NCBI GenBank assembly: GCA_025094145.1
Contig: JALLLS010000083.1
Span: forward strand, 62,001 to 126,000
Origin: Spinellus fusiger
Taxonomy: Eukaryota; Mucoromycota; Mucoromycetes; Mucorales; Phycomycetaceae
DNA length: 64,000 nucleotides
Direction: 5' to 3'
Shown here: in pieces, positions 58,756-64,000 of the stretch
Numbering within the stretch: the first letter of the stretch is position 1
How the letters are laid out: the number at the start of each line of letters is the position of its first letter
Program-made: the position numbers and the translations under genes
The notes under the pieces: generated by a model
What the model saw: only the letters and a program-made list of their open reading frames with translations
Told to the model about the DNA's origin: nothing
Databases searched by the model: none

Positions 58756-61700
58756 TTACAACTCTTCTTCTTGGCCATTCTTCGTCTCTTTGAACTTCTT
58801 TTTTGGTTTCTGCTCCACAGAAAGAAAATCTCCCACACGTTCCTTGGCTCCTGCCAACTCACTGTCAAAGAAACGCTTCATCTTTCCATGCTGAGGTCTT
58901 TCCTCATCATACAGTCCACCAATTACCTCTCGATCCACTGCACAGTGGTGTGCGTTCGTCGCATCTTTCGAACACAAGGGCGTCTTCTTCACTCTTGACG
59001 CAAGCTTTTCTTGCGCTGCCATTGCTTTTAGCAAGCGTTCTTCAACCAGGCCTTTGTCAGTACAGGCTCTTCTGGCCTAAATAAGAAAGAAAAAAGAGTC
59101 TAAATTATTCCTTGTCTGTACTTTATATTGAATGCTATTCATTACATACCTCTTCAAAATAGTTGATTGCTTTTTTGTATTGGCCCTGAAGATAGCATAT
59201 CTCACCTTTAGATATGCAAATATCACTCACCTGTCTGCCATGAGTTTCCGCCAACTCGAAACAACTGAAATCACGGTCATACTCTCTACACAGCAGCCAT
59301 AAAAATAAGCAACCAACAAAAATAAATAAATAGAAAGATATACTTACTCTAGATGACGATAGCACTCTCCAAAAACTGCACCAAAGAGACTGCCAGAAAT
59401 CACCCAGGTTCTCATGCCTCTTATCTGTGGCCGCAGCTGCCATGCTCAACCCGTCTAGGGCAGCCCGGTAGCTAATGTCATAATGAATCAACTGTGTATT
59501 TTCAACGTGTCCAGTCCCACTTACTCTTTCTTTTTCAAATAGTAAATACCCATCTCAAGGTAGATATGGGGTCATTCTTATACATTTTGTTGCTTTTGGA
59601 TAGGTTTTTAATGGCCATATCCAGATGGCCAATCTTCATGTAATGCCTTCCAAGAGCCAGGTAGGGACGATGCGAACTGTTTTTTTTTAAAAAAGAATAA
59701 CTCGTCAGTAAGTGTCGAAGCCACTAGCACACATTGCCTAGACACTATTGTATTGCATTCTTGGTAGGCCTTAATGCCTGCTTCATCGTCGCCCATAAGT
59801 GCACATGTGTCACCTAACCCCATCCAGGCGTGCTCCATATATCGATTGGCCTTTAGAACATCCCTAGTATCAAAACACACATTCAGTTAAGATGAATGAA
59901 TGAAAGATATATATAAGCATTGAGTCCACTTACAAAAAGCAAATCTTTGCTGAAAAATAGTCTTCATTCATCAAGTTAAAAAGGGCTACTGCATACCCTG
60001 CTTCGAATCTATCAGACAATAGGTCCGTAAGACCCATAATAAGACCATGAAGCTCAACCTTCATCTTCAGTTCATAATAACATAGTGCTAGGATTGGAAT
60101 AATCCGAGCATTGTATTTATCCTTCTGACGCACTCTATAGAATAGAATTCTAGGCTTGAGTTGTCTATTCTCCAATGACAATGGGTGGTGAATGTCCTTA
60201 CCTCAGGCACACCTGCAGAGCCTCTCGATAATAACCATTGCTGAAGTAGACCTCTGCTTTGCGTAGCAATATTTCTGTGCAGTCTTTTAATCCAAGATGA
60301 GTTCTTAATACATTCTCGGCTGCATCAACATCTCTGAGATGAGCGTACTACAGAGTTCAATGAGTCCACCGAATGCGAAATAAGATCACTTACCTGTCTG
60401 ATCTTCATCGAATACAAAGATCGGATCACTTCATCATTGGATCCACAGTGTTTTTCATAGTCAAGACCCGTCACAAAGGCCCATTCTAATAGCCAAGAAT
60501 TATTATCCTTTCTTTTTCTCATTCTAAAAACAAACAAACACATTGAAGTGTCATGACTCTTACCAACTTCTTCTGATAGTAGTTTGTTATCTACTAAGAG
60601 GTCCAATGCCTAGACATCTCTTCGTTATTACATAGTTCTTGATATAAAATAAAAAATAAAGTACTTTACCTCACAACACCGTGCATCTATCATCAGTGCA
60701 TTCACGAACTGAGCCGAGGCTAGCTCTGGTTGATCCAACTTCAAGTACGCTCTTCCTCTTTCCAAATTGATCAAAGACTCAGTCTAATGATGAATCAACA
60801 CAAATGCATTAGTACAAGAACAGAGAAAGTGAACAGAGGGTTGCTATCTATAGTGTGTTTTCTACTGTACCTTGATAGTGCTTGAAGGTGTCCACTCTAT
60901 TTCCCCATACAAACAAACAAATGAACATGGTTAGTTATCTGGTTAGCTGCTTAGTTATTAATAAGAAAAGGTACTTGCTTGTTGTGTTGAATAGAGTGTG
61001 GGCGCCAATGTAGTCAAATGTCTTCTTGTAACGTCCCAAGGTGTTCTATAAGAAATAGATACATACATAAATACACACATACACACATACACACATACAC
61101 ATGCATGTCTTTATGCAGTGTTTTCTGTAGTTGCTTACCGTACACACAGCCGCAAAGTACTGGCCACGGACTTCACCCTTCACAAGATTGTTTTTGTCTA
61201 GCAAATACAAGGCTCTTTCGTGTTGGCCTGTTTGCATGTAGAGTCCAATCAAGTCGAGACAGTCGTTGTTGGTTCTGTCTACAGTGCACATGTATATATA
61301 TAAAAGAGAATATTTCTTGTTTAATATACACATTCTTTCTCACTCTCACTCCTTTTTGTATTGAGTAGATTATCTTCCTTACCTGACATATCAGCAATCT
61401 TCTCAGCATAGTAGATAGCATTGTAGGGTGAATGGCTATCCATCGCCCCCAGAAAGAGTTCTTTTAACTGGATCTTTATGTCCTTGTTGTAGACATTGGA
61501 CAGAGGTCTTTTTGTTTTGTCCTGAGGTGTAGCATCGCATTGGATGGCCTCATTGTCAGACTTTTTCTTGGAAGCAACTAAGCTCAAGAGCTGGCTGGCT
61601 TCATGCTTGTTAATGAGAGAGGGCTCTCTTGGGGTGTACTCTGCTGAGGACTCATTGTGACACAGTTCACTGCCGCTTTCAAAAGGGCGTTTTGGTGAAG

Positions 61701-62064
61701 AGTCGAAAGAGTGCTGGGAGATACAGTCTTCCTTTACAGGTGAGTGGTCCTGGATGTTGACCTGGGAAGAGAGGTAGTCGTGTAGAGGTGACTCGGATGG
61801 TTCTTGTCTCAGGGTGGATAGGAGACTGCGAGACATGTAAGGATGTAAACCTGACTGTCTTTCAGGAGACTGTGAGCCAGAGTACAAAGAAGAGGGTCTT
61901 GCAGGAGACTGTTGGTGGTGGTGTCTTGTGGGAGACAGCAGAGAAGAGTGTCTTTTGGGACATTGAAGAGATGAGGGTCTTTTAAGAGACTTAAGAGAAG
62001 AGTGCTTTTTGGGAGTCTGTGGGAGAGATGTTGAAGATCGGTGAGCAGAAGGTGTGTTTGTCAT
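58756..62064 (-). pseudogene. CDC16: CDC16/APC6 copy 2 with frameshifts
   Basis: Inverted duplicate of 5537-8832 with the same exon layout and the same Ser/Pro-rich N-terminal extension. Compared with copy 1: a G4 run at 59568-59571 (C4 in the gene) where copy 1 has C5 shifts the frame within a TPR after KNDP and leads to an early stop. An A5 run at 59371-59375 (T5) where copy 1 has T4 adds a base near SLWCSF. The donor at 59737 reads GC where copy 1 has GT. The donor that is ATAAGT in copy 1 is an ordinary GTAAGT here (59347). The GC-AG intron at 60978 has the strong donor GCAAGT. The last exon differs from copy 1 far more than the rest. Confidence 0.85.
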
Positions 62065-62229
62065 GGTGTATTAGACTATCAACGTGCAGACAATAGGTAG
62101 ATTGCATGAATTATATTTATAGATGAATATTTGTGACTGTCCAATGTCAACAGTAAAAAAATTTAGGCCATTTAGAACTCAGACAGTCTTTTTCAGGCTC
62201 CTACTTTATCTTAATAGTGCTATCACTTT

Positions 62230-62640
62230 ATGAATTCATTGGCTAAAGACGTATAACTTTGAATAGATAAAGATAGGAGTGTTGATAATAAATAACAGTG
62301 GTTTTTATTGTAAGGTTGCTTAGTAACCACCATTATTCTTTGGCATTAATAAAGGTCTGATATCTCCGCCCCATACTGGCAATGAGGATATCTGTCACTG
62401 CCTTCGATATTTTGCCCCATTCCAGCATCAGGGCAGTCTCTAACCTTTGTCTAGTGGAATATAAAATCTTGTCCTTTCCAATAATATTCAATTAAGTCTA
62501 CAGATGCTCCCTCCACTGGATTGGGATCAGTATTGCAACAGCCAGTAAAAAGCAACTACTATACCATTTAATACTCTCTAATTGAGTTGCCTTGTTCTTA
62601 TAATCTCTAGCATTGTTCATCTGTGGGCGGTAACTGACTC
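62230..62640 (-). pseudogene. Right-arm copy of Tc1 3' debris
   Basis: Counterpart of 4940-5400, same decayed motifs. The 62-codon frame (62662-62850) that precedes it on the minus strand corresponds to 4751-4939. Confidence 0.7.
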
Positions 62641-62955
62641 CAGGGTTTAGAAGAGAGAGAATTACTTGAGTTCATGGCAGTCTGTCACAGTGGAAGTAGG
62701 CACGTTAAACATACGAAATGCCTCGACCTGAGTAGATTTCAGGTTCAGCACCTGATGAATGATGGCTGAACAAGTTTCAAAGCAGGTATCCTTTCTATAC
62801 ATCTCATGGGTCTTGGTGAAGATGTTTATGGTGCTAAATGGTGGAGACATTATATGAAAAGTAGCTTTTATGAAAGAAAAGGAAGATAGTGTATGTTATC
62901 TTTTTAATATAGAAATAGCCCGAAGTTTGAAAACAACTTGTTACTTTTGTTGGGT

Positions 62956-63189
62956 CACTTTAGATAAATGTTTATTTAACTGTTAGCATATATGAAATTA
63001 TATATTAAACATGATACACAATAATAACTTTTATAATGTTTATGTTTATAAAAAGGAATAATAGACATAGAAGAAACTTTTTGTGTGTGTATTTATAAAG
63101 ACACTACAGACTTAAGGGTATGTAAAATCAAATAAAATTATTGTAAGCTGTATTATAAGTGTGTCTATTTGTATTTCATGCAGCTGCCT
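62956..63189. other. AT-rich spacer
   Basis: No feature recognised. Confidence 0.4.
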
Positions 63190-63612
63190 GTGTGAGATTG
63201 TTTGGACAGGTAAAATAATGAGACTGAACAAAGGCAAGATTCTTATTGAGTGAAGAAAGGTTCCTGATTTATACTTTTGTTGGGTGCCTATCTTTCAGTG
63301 GCCTCTACCTTAGGGTTGGTTCAATGGATAAGTACAACGTTATTGAAACCTTCAGTTATGTGTCTTTGCTTTAATCACCTTTGATAGGTCATTATTGTCT
63401 ACTAAGAATTTATTGATGATAGTAGTTCTGATTAAGTGTCCAATGGTACACCAGGCTAAGTGTAGTTACAACCAATTAGCGAGCTTGATACAGAGATGTA
63501 CCATGGTGCCTGTGTGCACTCAGGCTTTTATAGATGATTCTGCATGTCACAGTACACTACTCATTGTTGACCAATCCATGAAGAATCTTTGGATTAAGGT
63601 CAGAACACAACA
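63190..63612 (+). repeat. R1 module, stand-alone copy
   Basis: Starts TGTGTGAGATTGTTTGGACA and matches 9146-9560 closely. Here it is outside the inverted arm and in plus orientation, so R1 is a dispersed family and not only part of the duplication. Confidence 0.8.
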
Positions 63613-63629
63613 CAATAGGAGGAGGTTAT

Positions 63630-63835
63630 AGACACTACCAAAGGTTATTCTTGAGATAAAAAAGTAAGCAGTGTCTAAAGTGTATTCCCAAGTATATTTA
63701 TATATCTCCCAAGGACAGATCACAAGGCCTTTGGGGTATGTATTCTATTGATATGAGGCAATGCACTTAGGCAGTAGCTATGGTCATAATATACTATTAG
63801 CTATATTATTATAATAAACAATTTGATTCATAAAC
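63630..63835 (-). repeat. Repeat R2, partial inverted copy c
   Basis: The reverse complement matches the first ~200 bases of the R2 copies (CTATAGCTACTGCC..., GGGAGATAGATAACT-like). It abuts R1. Confidence 0.7.
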
Positions 63836-63879
63836 AATATATTTTACTAATAATACAACTTGATATGGTCATGATGTCA

Positions 63880-64000
63880 TTTTCCTTTTATGGATACTGG
63901 TATTTTCAGCTTGATATTTTCTTTGATCTTAATATCAAAGGAGTCTGTTCAGTTAATGTAGGGTTAAACTCTGCTCTTTATTCATTCAATTGTATAATTT
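63880..64000 (+). repeat. Repeat R3, cut by the window end
   Basis: TTTGATCTTAATATCAAAGG and TATTCATTCAATTGTA are shared with 29515-29605, and TTTTCCTTTTATGGAT with 11623-11640. No coding frame. Confidence 0.6.

Larger units (their letters stand above)
57374..62955 (-). repeat. Right arm of the ~5.5-kb inverted duplication
   Basis: Reverse complement of 4650-10187. The 57374 end begins inside the Tc1 terminus. The first 18 bases of the junction (TTTATTGCGAATTCATTA, 57371-57388) are also found at 50124-50141, next to the 3' end of the LINE. Confidence 0.9.

Noticed and set aside
1..64000. CRISPR arrays, rRNA genes and tRNA genes
   Set aside because: The genome is eukaryotic; the regular repeats at 48.8 kb and 55.4 kb are MITE arms and satellite. 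I found no convincing tRNA or rRNA by eye, though a tRNA scan was not possible.

Overview
The window looks like nuclear DNA from an early-diverging fungus, most likely Mucoromycota (a Mucorales-type genome). The evidence is AT-rich DNA, genes split by many short GT-AG introns of about 40-80 bases, a fungal-type protein set, and a heavy load of Tc1/mariner elements, LINEs and Fanzor/TnpB-like remnants. I cannot name the species. Several starts in the open-frame translations are not ATG; the starts given here were checked as ATG wherever a start is claimed.

Layout. (a) 1-4.25 kb: a DNAJB12-like J-protein that runs off the window edge, a gene for the C-terminal half of Integrator subunit 2, and a small OB-fold protein. 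(b) 4.65-10.19 kb: the left arm of a very large inverted duplication carrying the APC/C subunit gene CDC16, a hexamer tandem repeat and Tc1 debris. The right arm lies at 57.37-62.95 kb, on the other strand. (c) 10.2-32.5 kb: mostly AT-rich transposon graveyard with three intact genes: dolichyldiphosphatase, a Ser/Thr-rich secreted GPI-type protein, and a LAG1-type ceramide synthase. It also holds a 750-bp-arm palindrome, a Tc1 nested in a LINE tail, and a PIF1-helicase fragment. (d) 32.5-44.1 kb: a compact housekeeping block with glutamate-cysteine ligase, SCYL1-like pseudokinase, the NEDD8 E1 regulatory subunit and hexokinase. (e) 44.2-57.4 kb: a near-complete but broken Tc1, a Fanzor-like remnant, a foldback MITE, a decayed LINE with gag-like ORF1 and EN/RT ORF2, and a nucleosome-length satellite. 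(f) 57.4-64 kb: the inverted CDC16 arm and dispersed repeat copies.

The genes do not form a pathway. Links are thematic at most: CDC16 (APC/C) and the NEDD8 E1 subunit both serve ubiquitin-ligase control; ceramide synthase, SCYL1 and dolichyldiphosphatase act in the ER/Golgi system. The most unusual content is structural: two inverted CDC16 copies, each with different apparent lesions and a mosaic divergence patch near the 3' end; three classes of long inverted repeats; and decayed pieces of Fanzor-like RNA-guided nucleases.
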